Shown piece after piece: positions 33,330 to 43,481 of a DNA stretch of 64,000 nt. This stretch comes from Niallia nealsonii (lineage in GTDB: Bacteria; Bacillota; Bacilli; Bacillales; Cytobacillaceae): the NCBI RefSeq assembly GCF_002835805.1, contig NZ_PISE01000011.1, forward strand, positions 1-64,000, given 5' to 3'. Each line of letters begins with the position of its first letter. The first letter of the stretch is position 1. The notes beneath the pieces are model-generated. The model saw nothing but the letters and a program-made list of their open reading frames with translations, did no database searches and was not told the origin of the DNA. The position numbers were made by a program, and so were the translations under genes.

Positions 33330-34326
33330 CATTAATTATTTCCTGAGCAATCAACTCATAGGAGCGTATTCTATCTTCTGGTCGATGGGTAATCGTGACA
33401 ATCATGATTTCATCAGCCTGAAATTTCATTTGCAGTTCGTGCAGCTTATTTTTTACTTCCTTTGGACTTCCTATGATCATTTTTTCTTTTAAGCTTTCCA
33501 CTTTTGCCTTTTCTTCGGCATTTAGTGGATACTGTTTCGCTTCAGCAATAGAAGGCACACCACCATTTCCTTTGCCCAGTTCTTTTTGCAAAGACCAAAT
33601 AAGTGAGCTTAACGCTATCTCTTCTGCCATTTCCGCGGTTTCCCCACAAACAGCAGAAACAGTCAAAATGACTTGGGGAACATCTCCTTTTTGTTGTGGC
33701 TGAAAAGCGTCTTTATACATTTGAACAATCTCTTCTCCATCCTTATCGCTCATAAATGCTCCAAATGTATAAGCTATTCCAAGTTCAGCTGCAAGCAAGG
33801 CGCTTTTTTTGCTTGTCCCTAACAGCCATGGTTTAGGTGGTGTTTCTGGTCTTGGCGATGCAGTCAATTTTGCATAGGCATGATCTAGAGGGAAATCTAG
33901 ATAAATAAAATGTAACAGCTCTTTGATTAAGTCAGGCATTGCCCACACCTGCTTCAAAAACTGGTCTGATAATGCATTAGTAGCTTCAGCAGATCCTCCT
34001 GGTGCACGGCCTATGCCAATATCAATACGTTCTGGGTAAAGGGTTGCAAGCATATTATATGTTTCTGCCACTTTATATGGTCGATAATATGGCAGCAGCA
34101 CCGCACCAGGTCCAATCCGAATTCTTTTTGTTTTCGCACCAATCAAAGGGAGCATTACTTCTGGTACAGAGCTTGCAAGACCAGACAAATCATGATGTTC
34201 AGCAATCCAATAGCGCGTATAGCCAAATTCCTCTCCTTTTTGGGCAAGTTTGACTGATTCATCTAACGCATCTTTTGCTGATTGATTGGAGGCAATTGGC
34301 GATTGATCTAGAATGCTTAATTTCAT
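33313..34326 (-). CDS. LLM class flavin-dependent oxidoreductase
   Basis: 337 residues, luciferase-like monooxygenase fold. LSILDQSPIASNQSAKDAL at the N terminus, YTRYWIAEHHD, IRIGPGAVLLPYYRPYKVAE and ERIDIGIGRAPGGS are characteristic of the MsnO8-like group of F420-independent, FMN-using enzymes. It follows the DUF3219 gene by 11 bases, so they form an operon. The reaction is unknown. Its 3' end participates in the inverted repeat with the convergent MFS gene. Confidence 0.92.
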   Translation of the reverse strand: MKLSILDQSPIASNQSAKDALDESVKLAQKGEEFGYTRYWIAEHHDLSGLASSVPEVMLPLIGAKTKRIRIGPGAVLLPYYRPYKVAETYNMLATLYPERIDIGIGRAPGGSAEATNALSDQFLKQVWAMPDLIKELLHFIYLDFPLDHAYAKLTASPRPETPPKPWLLGTSKKSALLAAELGIAYTFGAFMSDKDGEEIVQMYKDAFQPQQKGDVPQVILTVSAVCGETAEMAEEIALSSLIWSLQKELGKGNGGVPSIAEAKQYPLNAEEKAKVESLKEKMIIGSPKEVKNKLHELQMKFQADEIMIVTITHRPEDRIRSYELIAQEIINEAASK

Positions 34327-34337
34327 AAAATCTCACC

Positions 34338-34622
34338 TTACCCTTTTAATTCTATTAAGCTTAAGGTAAATTCTCCTACATTTCCTTGTTTATATAAATC
34401 TGTAATAGAGGTAAAATATTGCTGAATTGTCCCTCTAAATGATAAATCTAATTCTGGAACAAAAACAGCAAATGTACCTTTATAAAGCAATGTACTAATA
34501 CGATGATATTCCTCGCTCGTTACAGGAAAAACAACGGAAATTTTATGGAAACCTTCTATCTTTTCATGTTTAAAGCTCCCAACAGTAATCGACTCTCCAT
34601 CTAACACTATTTCATCTGGCAT
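34338..34622 (-). CDS. YkvR-like DUF3219 protein
   Basis: 94 residues. The block FPVTSEEYHRISTLLYKGTF and the C-terminal ITDLYKQGNVGEFTLSLIE match the YkvR/DUF3219 family of small Bacillus proteins of unknown function. The frame opens with a GTG at 34631, but AAGGAG is eight bases upstream of the ATG at 34622, so that start is used. First gene of a pair with the LLM oxidoreductase. Confidence 0.8.
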   Translation of the reverse strand: MPDEIVLDGESITVGSFKHEKIEGFHKISVVFPVTSEEYHRISTLLYKGTFAVFVPELDLSFRGTIQQYFTSITDLYKQGNVGEFTLSLIELKG

Positions 34623-34686
34623 ATAATCCACTCCTTTTCTTTTTTCCTATTTTCTTATTAAAGCGAATGTTCTTCCTATAAGCAAA

Positions 34687-34722
34687 CAAAAGGCACTATC
34701 CCATCTATCGGATAGCGCCTGT
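34687..34722 (-). terminator. Terminator of the asparaginase/propeller operon
   Basis: GGCGCTATCC pairs with GGATAGTGCC (read on the minus strand), followed by TTTTGTTTG, just after the stop at 34728. Confidence 0.8.
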
Positions 34723-34727
34723 TTCTA

Positions 34728-36035
34728 TTATGATTTTCTTTTTTTTATTAAATTTAATACAAATGTAAAGATAAATAATAGGACGGTACATCCTAATAAT
34801 CCAGCGGCAGGCATTGCAATGGCTATTCCGTACCATGGATTAATGGTCATCGCTACAATAATGCTTGCTATAAAGGCTGCAACTGTCACGATTAGACTTA
34901 TAACCGAAGGCAAATAGCCTTTTTTTGAACGAAAATACACTTGATGCATCGTAATTAAGCCAACAAATACTATATACAGAATCGAAATCGTCGTCCCATT
35001 TACTGCCACATCCACTTGTTTCATAAACCAGTGATTGCTTTCCGTTGATTTTGGCATAGCAAAGGAAATTCCCTCTAATTTCTTTGTATCCAAATCGATT
35101 GTTGTAAAAATAAATTCAGCTGGATCAGTCGACCAATTGCGATGCTCTAAAAAGGCCATTTTATTTTCTGTGTGGAAAAACCTAGGCACCGTTACAGCTG
35201 TTTTCAAGTTTGTCAGTTTAGTTGTTTTTTCACTATTTAAATCCCGCAAAAATAATTCATATTCATAAAGACTTGAGTCTTCCGACTCTTTTGATACCGC
35301 TGTATAAGCCATTTGGGATCCATCTGGCGATAAAGTTTTAGAATAGCTGTCAGCTACATCAAGTTGGGAAAGAAAAGACTCTTTTTCTTCACTTTTCCCC
35401 AACACAAGCTTATAAACAGAACCACTATCTTCCCCATAATATAATTCCTTTCCATTTGGAGATGGGAGAAATGTATCTATACTAAAATAATCGGCATCGG
35501 TCCATTGCTTTTCCTTTTTGCCGCTTAAATTAATAGAATAAATATCCTGCCCTTCTTTCGTTTCTCCTTCTGCTTTCTGAAAATCAGAAGCACCCATACC
35601 AACATAATAAATAGTCTCATTTTCAGTAGAAAACAAGGCTTTAAAAACATGTATTTTGGAAGAGGTAAGTTTTTTCGACTCTGATCCATCGCTATTTGCC
35701 AGATATAAGGAACTGTTTCCATCCTTATTTTCAGCTAAATAGAGGAGATGCTTCCCATCAGAAGAAAGCTGTGGCTGATGATGCTTTAAAGAACCAAAGC
35801 CTGTTAATTGTTTTACATTTTTCCCATTTCTATCTGCAGAAAAAATCGCTTCTTTTCCGTCTTTATAATAGGAAAACACAATTTTTTGATCATCGGAAGA
35901 AAGATCAAAATTATCCCCCAAACCAGTATAATACTGATAAGGATCATCATTTTCGAAAAGGCTATATAATACTGCTCCGATAAGCAAAATTCCAAAAATG
36001 ATAATACTTGAAAACATTCGTTTGTTATTTTTCAT
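34728..36035 (-). CDS. Membrane-anchored beta-propeller (TolB/PD40-like) protein
   Basis: 435 residues. One TM helix at 9-26, then an extracytoplasmic region (about 30-345) with repeated PD40-like units such as LSSDGKHLLYLAENKDGNSSLYLAN and SPDGSQMAYTAV, a likely six-bladed propeller. Three more TM helices end the protein (about 350-430). Enzymatic residues are not visible, so a sensing or binding role is possible. It follows asparaginase II by 20 bases in one operon. The family is recognised only at fold level. Confidence 0.75.
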   Translation of the reverse strand: MKNNKRMFSSIIIFGILLIGAVLYSLFENDDPYQYYTGLGDNFDLSSDDQKIVFSYYKDGKEAIFSADRNGKNVKQLTGFGSLKHHQPQLSSDGKHLLYLAENKDGNSSLYLANSDGSESKKLTSSKIHVFKALFSTENETIYYVGMGASDFQKAEGETKEGQDIYSINLSGKKEKQWTDADYFSIDTFLPSPNGKELYYGEDSGSVYKLVLGKSEEKESFLSQLDVADSYSKTLSPDGSQMAYTAVSKESEDSSLYEYELFLRDLNSEKTTKLTNLKTAVTVPRFFHTENKMAFLEHRNWSTDPAEFIFTTIDLDTKKLEGISFAMPKSTESNHWFMKQVDVAVNGTTISILYIVFVGLITMHQVYFRSKKGYLPSVISLIVTVAAFIASIIVAMTINPWYGIAIAMPAAGLLGCTVLLFIFTFVLNLIKKRKS

Positions 36036-36055
36036 CTATTCCACTCCATCTCTAC

Positions 36056-37069
36056 TTAAGCTTTCTGTAAAATAAAATCTGCCTTTATAACGCCAATCGC
36101 TTCTCTTCTTGCATTGTATACAGGCGCCTGTACATACTTGCTTAAATCATCAAAAATCTGATCGTCTTTCATCCCTAATTGATTCAGCACTTCCATAGAA
36201 GCAACATGGACAGCTCGTGTGCTCCCGTCTTCCACTTTAATTGCAATGCCAATTCCTTTCTCTATTAAGCCAAGGCATTGAACAGCTTCTGCTCCTACTT
36301 TTGCCACAACTTTCTTATCATATGCTTTCATAATATCCGTATCAAATCGATTGGTGCCAGCAACCATTTCAGGATACTCCATCATAGCCTTTCGAATTTC
36401 CACTAAAGTTTTTGCATGGTTTTTCCCTGCTGTTTGTTCCGGTTGAGCTAGTTTTGCATACCCTAAGGCTGCTTTATCTAACGGCAATTGATGGACAGGC
36501 ACACCACAGCCATCCACACTTAAACCAATAGATTCTTTTGGAACTTCACATATATCAGCAATGGCAGCAAGAATTCTCTGCTGAGCAGGATGATTTACTT
36601 CACGGTATGTATGGATATCTTCTTTCATATGTACAGCAGTAGCTAGCATACTGGAATGTTTGCCAGAACAATTATGATAAACAGAGGTAATATCTTTTCC
36701 TGCTTGAAGAAGCTTTTTATAACTTTTTATATTCCATGGCGTATGTGTTCCGCATTGCAAAGCTTCTTCATTTAAGCCAATCCGCTTTAAAACAGCCAGC
36801 ACATGCTCTCTGTGAAAATCTTCCCCCGCATGAGAAGCACAGCTTAATGCTAAATCTTGAACAGAATAATTAAACGCTTCTTTTGTACCTGTCTCTACTA
36901 AAGGCACCGCCTGAAATGGCTTCATTGCAGAACGAGGAAATGTTAAACGATGGGGATCGCCGCAAAAATACAGCAACTCTCCTTCTTTATTTACTATTGC
37001 AATATGAACATTATGTGTACTTTCCACATATTCGCCCCGATACACAAGAATTCTATTTGTCAATGTCAT
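36056..37069 (-). CDS. L-asparaginase II (Rhizobium-type)
   Basis: 337 residues. RLTFPRSAMKPFQAVPLVETG, LALSCASHAGEDFH, HNCSGKHSSMLAT and GLSVDGCGVPVHQLPL are the conserved blocks of the AnsA/R. etli asparaginase II family, unrelated to bacterial type I/II asparaginases. The Ser-Lys pair (SAMK) and the zinc-binding Cys region are present. No signal peptide, so cytoplasmic. The ATG at 37069 follows GGAG by four bases; the GTG codon just before it is too close. It would give aspartate and ammonia from asparagine. Confidence 0.9.
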   Translation of the reverse strand: MTLTNRILVYRGEYVESTHNVHIAIVNKEGELLYFCGDPHRLTFPRSAMKPFQAVPLVETGTKEAFNYSVQDLALSCASHAGEDFHREHVLAVLKRIGLNEEALQCGTHTPWNIKSYKKLLQAGKDITSVYHNCSGKHSSMLATAVHMKEDIHTYREVNHPAQQRILAAIADICEVPKESIGLSVDGCGVPVHQLPLDKAALGYAKLAQPEQTAGKNHAKTLVEIRKAMMEYPEMVAGTNRFDTDIMKAYDKKVVAKVGAEAVQCLGLIEKGIGIAIKVEDGSTRAVHVASMEVLNQLGMKDDQIFDDLSKYVQAPVYNARREAIGVIKADFILQKA

Positions 37070-37161
37070 CACTCTCCAATTTGATAGTATCCATAAAACA
37101 TTCTCCTTATCTAACCATTATAGCTGAGATAAATCTTTATTTGGCTAATTTTCCAAACAAA

Positions 37162-37199
37162 AAAAGAGCAGAGAATAGAAAATCTCCCTGCTCTTTAAT
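37162..37199. terminator. Bidirectional terminator
   Basis: AAAGAGCAG and CTGCTCTTT arms between the YozQ-like gene and the asparaginase gene, with A-run and T-rich flanks. Confidence 0.75.
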
Positions 37200-37247
37200 A
37201 TCATTTTTTGGATGAAGCAAATTGCTTTTCATTTCCCTGAAAAGGAA

Positions 37248-37421
37248 TTATTCCTTGTCCTTCTTTTGGTCAATGGTACCTTCTGTTAACGTATCTGTTG
37301 CTTGCTCATGTGTTTCGCTAAGCCCTTTTAATACTTCATCTCCATGTTCTTGTTCATGCTTATCCTTTGCAGAATACGTTTTTCCTGCTGGAGAATCTGT
37401 TGTGTTTTTTGTCAATGTCAT
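37248..37421 (-). CDS. YozQ-like DUF4025 small protein
   Basis: 57 residues, highly charged. AGKTYSAKDKHEQE and LSETHEQATDTLTEGTID match the small DUF4025 (YozQ) proteins of Bacillus. The frame extends upstream to 37460, but conservation begins at the ATG at 37421; GGGGG lies close to it, and an ATG at 37430 is an alternative. The function is unknown. Confidence 0.7.
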   Translation of the reverse strand: MTLTKNTTDSPAGKTYSAKDKHEQEHGDEVLKGLSETHEQATDTLTEGTIDQKKDKE

Positions 37422-37619
37422 TACCCCCATTTTATTAAAATGGAATAAGGCCTTGGCCAAATCCCTTTTGTTTAGCAGTACTTATTATTTACCACTTCTT
37501 CTAAAAAAATAAACATCATGACAAATTACAAACAATCATCTTCCAGTTCGCAGGCTGTTAATTAAAGCATGATGGATCATTTTCCAATCTACACACACGC
37601 TGACTTCATCTATCCTTCA

Positions 37620-39188
37620 TTACGTCTTTTGCAGCCTATCAGCAAATAAACAAACACAATTTCTTCCAGTTCTTTTTGCTGTATATAATGCTTGATCTGC
37701 TTGATTCATTAATTCTTTAAAAGATGGCCTCTCTATGCGAAAATCAATAAAAGCATTAGAAATTCCAAAACTGGAAGTAACAAAAACCTCTTTGCCACGG
37801 ACCAATTTGCTTGTTGCAAATATCTTCTTTCGAATGATTTCAGCAAGTTTAAACGCATCTTGCTGAGAAGCATTTGGCATAAAAATAACAAATTCTTCTC
37901 CTCCAAAGCGGCCAATCAAATCTTTTTCACCAAGACTACTTTGAGCCATCTCCACAACATGCTTTAAAATGATATCCCCAATTTCATGTCCATACGTATC
38001 ATTAATATGTTTAAAATGGTCAATATCAAACATAATACATGCTATCTCAGCACCATTTGTTGAAAGTGTCTCGATTATCGTTTCTGCTTTACTTAAGAAA
38101 AAGGTTCTATTGTATACTTGTGTTAATCCATCAATACTTGCTAATCGCTGCAGTTTTTCCTGCATTTCTACTCTTTCCGTCACGTCGCTGAAGGTAATAA
38201 TCCGGCCAATCAATTTATTCTTTCTATTCCATACAGGGGAATAGCTAGTATGATAATGCAAAATATCTTGATTATTGCTCCATTTATAATCCCATTCTTT
38301 TTGATAGTGAATTATTTCTAACAACATTTGGTCATCCTTTAGAATCTCTTCTAATGGATGGCCAATCATCTGATTTCTGAGTGTTGGAATAATCTTTTTT
38401 GCAACATGATTATAGTCAACAACTGCATTTTCATCATTTAAGACAATAACTCCTTCTTTCATGCTTTCAAACACAACATCCCTTAAAATAGGAGCAACAT
38501 TAAACATTTGGAAGGAAAATAGGGCGGCACCATGAAATAAAAAGGACAAACTCATGGAAATTGGCCCTGTATCAATTCCATACGGACTAGTATTGCTTAA
38601 ATAAAAAATACTTCCAAAGATAGGGATAGACAGCCCTATAGCCATTAGTATTATTTGCATTTTAAATTTAAAGGGAACCATCTTCACTTGCATTAATAAA
38701 ACGACAATACTGCTAAAAACACATGTATACAAAAAAATAGAATGAACATAAAACCATGGTCCACCGGTTAAATCTGCTACCGGAAATGGACTGTTTTCCT
38801 TTAATTTCATCGACGTATAATAAATATGATGGAAATCATTTGTAAATTGCAGAAAAATGGTCAACAAAGGTGTGGCAAAAAGAATAGAATAAAATACTTT
38901 TTTTATTTTTGCTCCAACAAATTCACAACACATCAAAAGAATAAAGACTGGAAGAAAGGATAATGGCAAATACTCCATTCTAATCCACAATTTTATTTCT
39001 TCCAACGAAGAACTGGTCAACTCAAACACATAAAATAAAGTAAATAAAGAGGAAAGAAAGGTTGCGATAATGTAATATTTTCCACCAGGTGTATTTCTTA
39101 TCTTAAAAAATGCATATGCACTTAAAAATAAACTTAATAAAGCTCCAAATATATCAACAACTATGTAAAACACTAGTTCTTTAGTCAT
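37620..39188 (-). CDS. Diguanylate cyclase with 7TM sensor and PAS domain
   Basis: 522 residues. Seven hydrophobic segments in the first 220 residues form a histidine-kinase-type 7TM sensor. A PAS domain (about 225-340) precedes the GGDEF domain (about 350-515), with active-site GRFGGEEFVIF and FDIDHFKHINDTYGHEIGD. The inhibitory I-site arginine is absent: the four residues ending five before GGEEF read GEKD instead of RxxD. So it should make cyclic di-GMP without the usual feedback inhibition. GGAG precedes the ATG. It has no operon partner. Confidence 0.9.
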   Translation of the reverse strand: MTKELVFYIVVDIFGALLSLFLSAYAFFKIRNTPGGKYYIIATFLSSLFTLFYVFELTSSSLEEIKLWIRMEYLPLSFLPVFILLMCCEFVGAKIKKVFYSILFATPLLTIFLQFTNDFHHIYYTSMKLKENSPFPVADLTGGPWFYVHSIFLYTCVFSSIVVLLMQVKMVPFKFKMQIILMAIGLSIPIFGSIFYLSNTSPYGIDTGPISMSLSFLFHGAALFSFQMFNVAPILRDVVFESMKEGVIVLNDENAVVDYNHVAKKIIPTLRNQMIGHPLEEILKDDQMLLEIIHYQKEWDYKWSNNQDILHYHTSYSPVWNRKNKLIGRIITFSDVTERVEMQEKLQRLASIDGLTQVYNRTFFLSKAETIIETLSTNGAEIACIMFDIDHFKHINDTYGHEIGDIILKHVVEMAQSSLGEKDLIGRFGGEEFVIFMPNASQQDAFKLAEIIRKKIFATSKLVRGKEVFVTSSFGISNAFIDFRIERPSFKELMNQADQALYTAKRTGRNCVCLFADRLQKT

Positions 39189-39336
39189 GTATTTTCTCCG
39201 TTACGCTATTATGTACAAGATATTACTAATTATATAGCAGTTATTATAGAGAAAACAGAGTCCTTTAGATTACAAAAATGTAAAATAAAGGTATTTGTTC
39301 AATAAATAACTCCTTCCTTTTCCATCTTTCCATACC

Positions 39337-39367
39337 AAAGAGCCGCAAAATATGCGGCTCTTTTAGG
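39337..39367 (-). terminator. Terminator of the lactose operon
   Basis: AAAGAGCCGCA and TGCGGCTCTTT form a perfect 11-base stem around AAATA, right after the galM stop at 39373. Confidence 0.9.
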
Positions 39368-39372
39368 ATCAT

Positions 39373-40419
39373 TTAATAAACGGTAAAACGAAACGTTGTT
39401 TGTGCCATATATTTCTCTTCTGGCTTTAATACAATAGAAGGAAATGTAGAGTGATGAACAGCATCAGGATATCCTTGTGTTTCTAGGCAAACTCCTAAAT
39501 ATGGTCTTCCTTTCACTCCTTCATTAAAAATAATGTCCTCGTCTAACTGATTCGCTGTATATAAAATCATTGCAGGCTGGTCTGTTGTTACATGCATCAC
39601 TCTGCCGCTTTCTTCCTCCCATAATTCAGCCGTATGTTTTCCTGATTCAGAGAATATAAGAGGATGATCATAGCCATTTCCAACGATGGCATTTTGCTGA
39701 AAATCAGATTCGATTCCTTCTTTTAATTTTTTTCCTTCTTGGAAATCGAAAGAAGTATCTTTAGCTTGAATCAGAATGCCTGTTGGAAGCAATTGCTCAT
39801 TTAGTTCAAGAAAACGATCACTTTCAACAGTTAATACATGTTCTAAACAGTCTCTTTTACTATTACCGCTTAAATTAAAATAAGAATGATTGGTAATGTT
39901 AACAATAGTTTCTTTATCTGTTTTACCATGATAAGTCATTTCCAGCTCATTTTCATTATTCCAAAAGTAAGAAATAGAAAGCTGTAAGTTTCCTGGATAT
40001 CCTTCTTCTCCATCAGGACTTTCATACATAAATTTTATTCCTACAGCATTTTCTTTTTCGATTTTTTCCACCGCAAATATTTTGCTGCTGAATCCAGTTT
40101 CTCCCCCATGAAGATGGTTTGGAGGTGTATTAGCAGAAAGACGGTATTCTGTTCCCCCTACAGCAAATTGTGCTCCCCTAATCCTTCCTGCGACACGCCC
40201 TACTATGGAACCGAAATAGGGTGATTCTATATAATCTTCTAAACTATCAAATCCAAGCACAATATTTTCTATTTTTCCATCTTTATCGGGAGCCATGATT
40301 TTCGTAATAATACAGCCGTAATTTAAACAAGAAACCGATAGCCCATTCTCATTCAAAAGAGTATATTCTATGACAGGCCGATTCTTTATCGTTCCAAATA
40401 CTCTTTCCTCTATCTTCAT
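39373..40419 (-). CDS. galM: Aldose 1-epimerase (mutarotase)
   Basis: 348 residues, a complete GalM. FGSIVGRVAGRI, NHLHGG (His104), NITNHSYFNLSG (His178) and LGVCLETQGYPDAVH with catalytic Glu313 are all present. It interconverts alpha- and beta-galactose/glucose released by the beta-galactosidase, whose gene ends 17 bases upstream. It is the last gene of the operon. Confidence 0.95.
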   Translation of the reverse strand: MKIEERVFGTIKNRPVIEYTLLNENGLSVSCLNYGCIITKIMAPDKDGKIENIVLGFDSLEDYIESPYFGSIVGRVAGRIRGAQFAVGGTEYRLSANTPPNHLHGGETGFSSKIFAVEKIEKENAVGIKFMYESPDGEEGYPGNLQLSISYFWNNENELEMTYHGKTDKETIVNITNHSYFNLSGNSKRDCLEHVLTVESDRFLELNEQLLPTGILIQAKDTSFDFQEGKKLKEGIESDFQQNAIVGNGYDHPLIFSESGKHTAELWEEESGRVMHVTTDQPAMILYTANQLDEDIIFNEGVKGRPYLGVCLETQGYPDAVHHSTFPSIVLKPEEKYMAQTTFRFTVY

Positions 40420-40435
40420 CTGCTGACACCTCTTC

Positions 40436-43400
40436 TTACACTCTTTTTAACAAAAATTCAAATTCAAGATGCTGATTACTGTCTATAACATGCTCTTGAT
40501 GAACAGGTGCTCCCCAGCTGTCATCTCCGCCAACTCCCATTTGTTTTCCGGCGATAGTCAATACCGTATTATGGACAGGCGGAAGTTCATAAAGATGATT
40601 GGCACTCTCCAGCTCAAAAGCTGTATATGGGGAGGCATTACATTCTAATGGTTCTTTAATAGATAGTATTTCTATACCCACACCCTCAGCATTTGTAACC
40701 GTCAATCTTCTAACACCTGTTCGATTTCCTGATTCTTGCGGCATTAAATAGCCTGAAATATTTTCTTCAACTGTATTTTTAAAGATTCCTAGTTTCGTTC
40801 CTTTAGCCCGATCACTATAATTCTCTTCTGGTCCATTTGCATACCATTCTAATTGCTGGTATTCTGCTGGTATTTTAAAAGAAACAGCAAATATCGGCAG
40901 CTGTGGCAAATCGTCTACCCCGTTATATACCGTTTTTACGGAAATACTTCCATCAGCGAAAACGATATATGCTATCTTTACCTCTAACTCAGGGTGAATC
41001 GAGAACTGATAGGCAAACTCCACTTTCACAAACGCTTCTTCTTGATGGAGTTCGATATTGGTACATTTACGGGCAAGACTTGCAGCAAGCCACATTCCAG
41101 AAGTAAAATGCTGCTGGAAACCTCTATCATTATCTGTTGTGGCTCTCCAAAACAATGGTGCTGGAGGAAGATTGATTATTTCACGGCCTCCAAGTTTAAG
41201 AGAGATTAAACTGCCCACTTGTTTGGAGAACATGATTGAAAAATCATTGCCGTGCACACCGATATTGACATCGCCTTCTACTACTCTCATTTTTCCGGTT
41301 GCTGATTGAGCTTTTGCTTCTTTTTCCCCAACCGTAAATACAGTCTGGCCAAATGCTATTTCATATCCTTTCTCTGCCCATTCCTTACTTTCTTTTAAAT
41401 GAAGGGATGCTATAATGCTGTATTCCTCATGTTCTTTAAACATGCTTTCTGGCCAATTAAATGCTAATTTTCCTTCTTGCCCAGGGAGTACGACAATTAT
41501 TGCTGTGTTTAAAAAAACTTCCTTCCCTTCCAAATAGAGGCGATATTCTAATAAGTATTCTTCTGTATTTGTAAAAAGGCTTTCATTCTTCAAAACGACA
41601 CTATTTTGATCTACTGTCAATTTAAAATCTTGATACAGGTATTTTACTTCTTGCATCTTCGGTGACAACTCTCTATTTGCATAAACAATTCCATTTGTAC
41701 AAAACCCATAATCTGTTGGCCTGTCATCAAAGTCTCCGCCATATGCTAAAAATTCCTGTCCGTAACGATTTTTTTTCACAACAGCTTGATCCATATAATC
41801 CCAAATAAATCCACCTTGATAGAGTTCATACTTTTGTTCTAACTCCGTATACTTATACATGCCGCCAAGGGAATTTCCCATTGCATGCATATATTCGCAG
41901 CTTATATAAGGTTTTTCCGGATTTTCAACTAGATACTTTTCAATATCTGCAGGTTTGGCATACATCCGGCTTTCCATATCACTTATTTCATCATAATCAC
42001 GGTTATGAAAAACTCCTTCATAGTGGACAAGCCTGCTTGAATCCATATGCTTAAAATACTTGGATACTTCTAATATGACTTCCCCTGCATATGATTCATT
42101 TCCACAAGACCATATCAAAATGGAAGGATGATTCTTATCTCGTTCATACATAGACACGGCTCGATCCATTACAATTGGAAGCCATTCTGCATTATTTCCC
42201 GGGATATTCCAAGACGGCTCAACAGCCCCCATCTTCTGCCATGAACCATGTGTTTCTAAATTCATCTCATCAATTACATAGACACCGTATTCATCACATA
42301 ATTCATACCAATAGCTTTGATTTGGGTAATGGGAGGTACGGACAGCATTGATGTTATTTCTTTTTAATGTTTGAATATCCCAAAGCATCTCTTCCTTGCT
42401 GATTGCCCGCCCTTTGCGATGGTGAAACTCATGACGGTTTACACCTTTAAAGACAATTCGTTTTCCATTTAGACACATCACTTTATTTATAAGTTCAAAC
42501 CTTCTAAAGCCAACCTTTTGGGGAATGACTTCTATCAATTCATCTTTTTCATTAAATAATTGAAGATATAAAGTATACAAATAAGGGTCTTCAGCACTCC
42601 AAAGCAATGGATGGTCAACTTCTAGTTTCCCAGATTGCGAGAGTACTTCTTCTGAAATTTTTTTGCCATTTTTATCTTCTAGCATTGCTTTCACATACCC
42701 ACTTGTAGAGGAAAGCTTTAAATCAATTGCTATTGTTCCATTCATATATGTGTCATCTAAAGTCGCATCCACCTTTACATCAATGGCATGAAACTCTGGT
42801 GTCGCGTACAAATAAACATCACGAAAAATACCAGAAAAACGCCAAAAGTCTTGATCCTCCAGCCAAGCACCAGTGCTTCTTTGATATACTTCCACTGCTA
42901 ATTTATTCTCCCCTTCTTTAAGAAACGGGGTGATTTCAAATTCAGAAGGGGTAAAGGAATCTTCACTATAACCAGCGAATTCTCCATTCACCCACACATA
43001 AAATGCTGTCTCCACCCCTTGGAAAGATAAAAAAACAGGTTTATTATTCATAGATTCTGGACAAGCAAAATAAGTCACATAACTGCCAGTTGGATTATCC
43101 TCTTTTGGAATTTCCGGTGGACGAATATCATGATGACCATCCCAAGGATACATCGTATTGACATATTGCATTTGCCCATGCCCTTGCATTTGCATATGCC
43201 CTGGAACTGTAATAGTCCCCCAACTAGAGCAGTCAAAATCCATTTCATAAAACTTTTCAGGGCGCATTTTCGGATTTATACTATAATGAAATTTCCAACT
43301 TCCATTTAATAAGTGCCTTAACATCATGGAATCTAACCGTTTCGCTTCTTCTATTGTTTCATAATAATAATGATCAGAATGGGCTGGAATACGATTGACT

Positions 43401-43450
43401 GCAAATACAGTTGGATCTTCTAGCCATTTTAACGTTGGGTTTTTTGTCAT
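40436..43450 (-). CDS. lacZ: Beta-galactosidase, GH2
   Basis: 1004 residues, full-length LacZ-type enzyme. An N-terminal sugar-binding domain (WLEDPTVFAVNRIPAHSDHY start), GVNRHEFHHRKGRAI, acid/base Glu452 in SCGNESYAGE, and nucleophile Glu519 in ISCEYMHAMGNS are all present, with the C-terminal beta-galactosidase small-chain domain. No signal peptide, so it acts on lactose or galactosides after ABC import. It follows the second ABC permease gene by 31 bases and precedes galM by 17. AGGAG precedes the ATG. Confidence 0.96.
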   Translation of the reverse strand: MTKNPTLKWLEDPTVFAVNRIPAHSDHYYYETIEEAKRLDSMMLRHLLNGSWKFHYSINPKMRPEKFYEMDFDCSSWGTITVPGHMQMQGHGQMQYVNTMYPWDGHHDIRPPEIPKEDNPTGSYVTYFACPESMNNKPVFLSFQGVETAFYVWVNGEFAGYSEDSFTPSEFEITPFLKEGENKLAVEVYQRSTGAWLEDQDFWRFSGIFRDVYLYATPEFHAIDVKVDATLDDTYMNGTIAIDLKLSSTSGYVKAMLEDKNGKKISEEVLSQSGKLEVDHPLLWSAEDPYLYTLYLQLFNEKDELIEVIPQKVGFRRFELINKVMCLNGKRIVFKGVNRHEFHHRKGRAISKEEMLWDIQTLKRNNINAVRTSHYPNQSYWYELCDEYGVYVIDEMNLETHGSWQKMGAVEPSWNIPGNNAEWLPIVMDRAVSMYERDKNHPSILIWSCGNESYAGEVILEVSKYFKHMDSSRLVHYEGVFHNRDYDEISDMESRMYAKPADIEKYLVENPEKPYISCEYMHAMGNSLGGMYKYTELEQKYELYQGGFIWDYMDQAVVKKNRYGQEFLAYGGDFDDRPTDYGFCTNGIVYANRELSPKMQEVKYLYQDFKLTVDQNSVVLKNESLFTNTEEYLLEYRLYLEGKEVFLNTAIIVVLPGQEGKLAFNWPESMFKEHEEYSIIASLHLKESKEWAEKGYEIAFGQTVFTVGEKEAKAQSATGKMRVVEGDVNIGVHGNDFSIMFSKQVGSLISLKLGGREIINLPPAPLFWRATTDNDRGFQQHFTSGMWLAASLARKCTNIELHQEEAFVKVEFAYQFSIHPELEVKIAYIVFADGSISVKTVYNGVDDLPQLPIFAVSFKIPAEYQQLEWYANGPEENYSDRAKGTKLGIFKNTVEENISGYLMPQESGNRTGVRRLTVTNAEGVGIEILSIKEPLECNASPYTAFELESANHLYELPPVHNTVLTIAGKQMGVGGDDSWGAPVHQEHVIDSNQHLEFEFLLKRV

Positions 43451-43481
43451 GATTAAACACTCCTATTCTTTGTTTTATATT

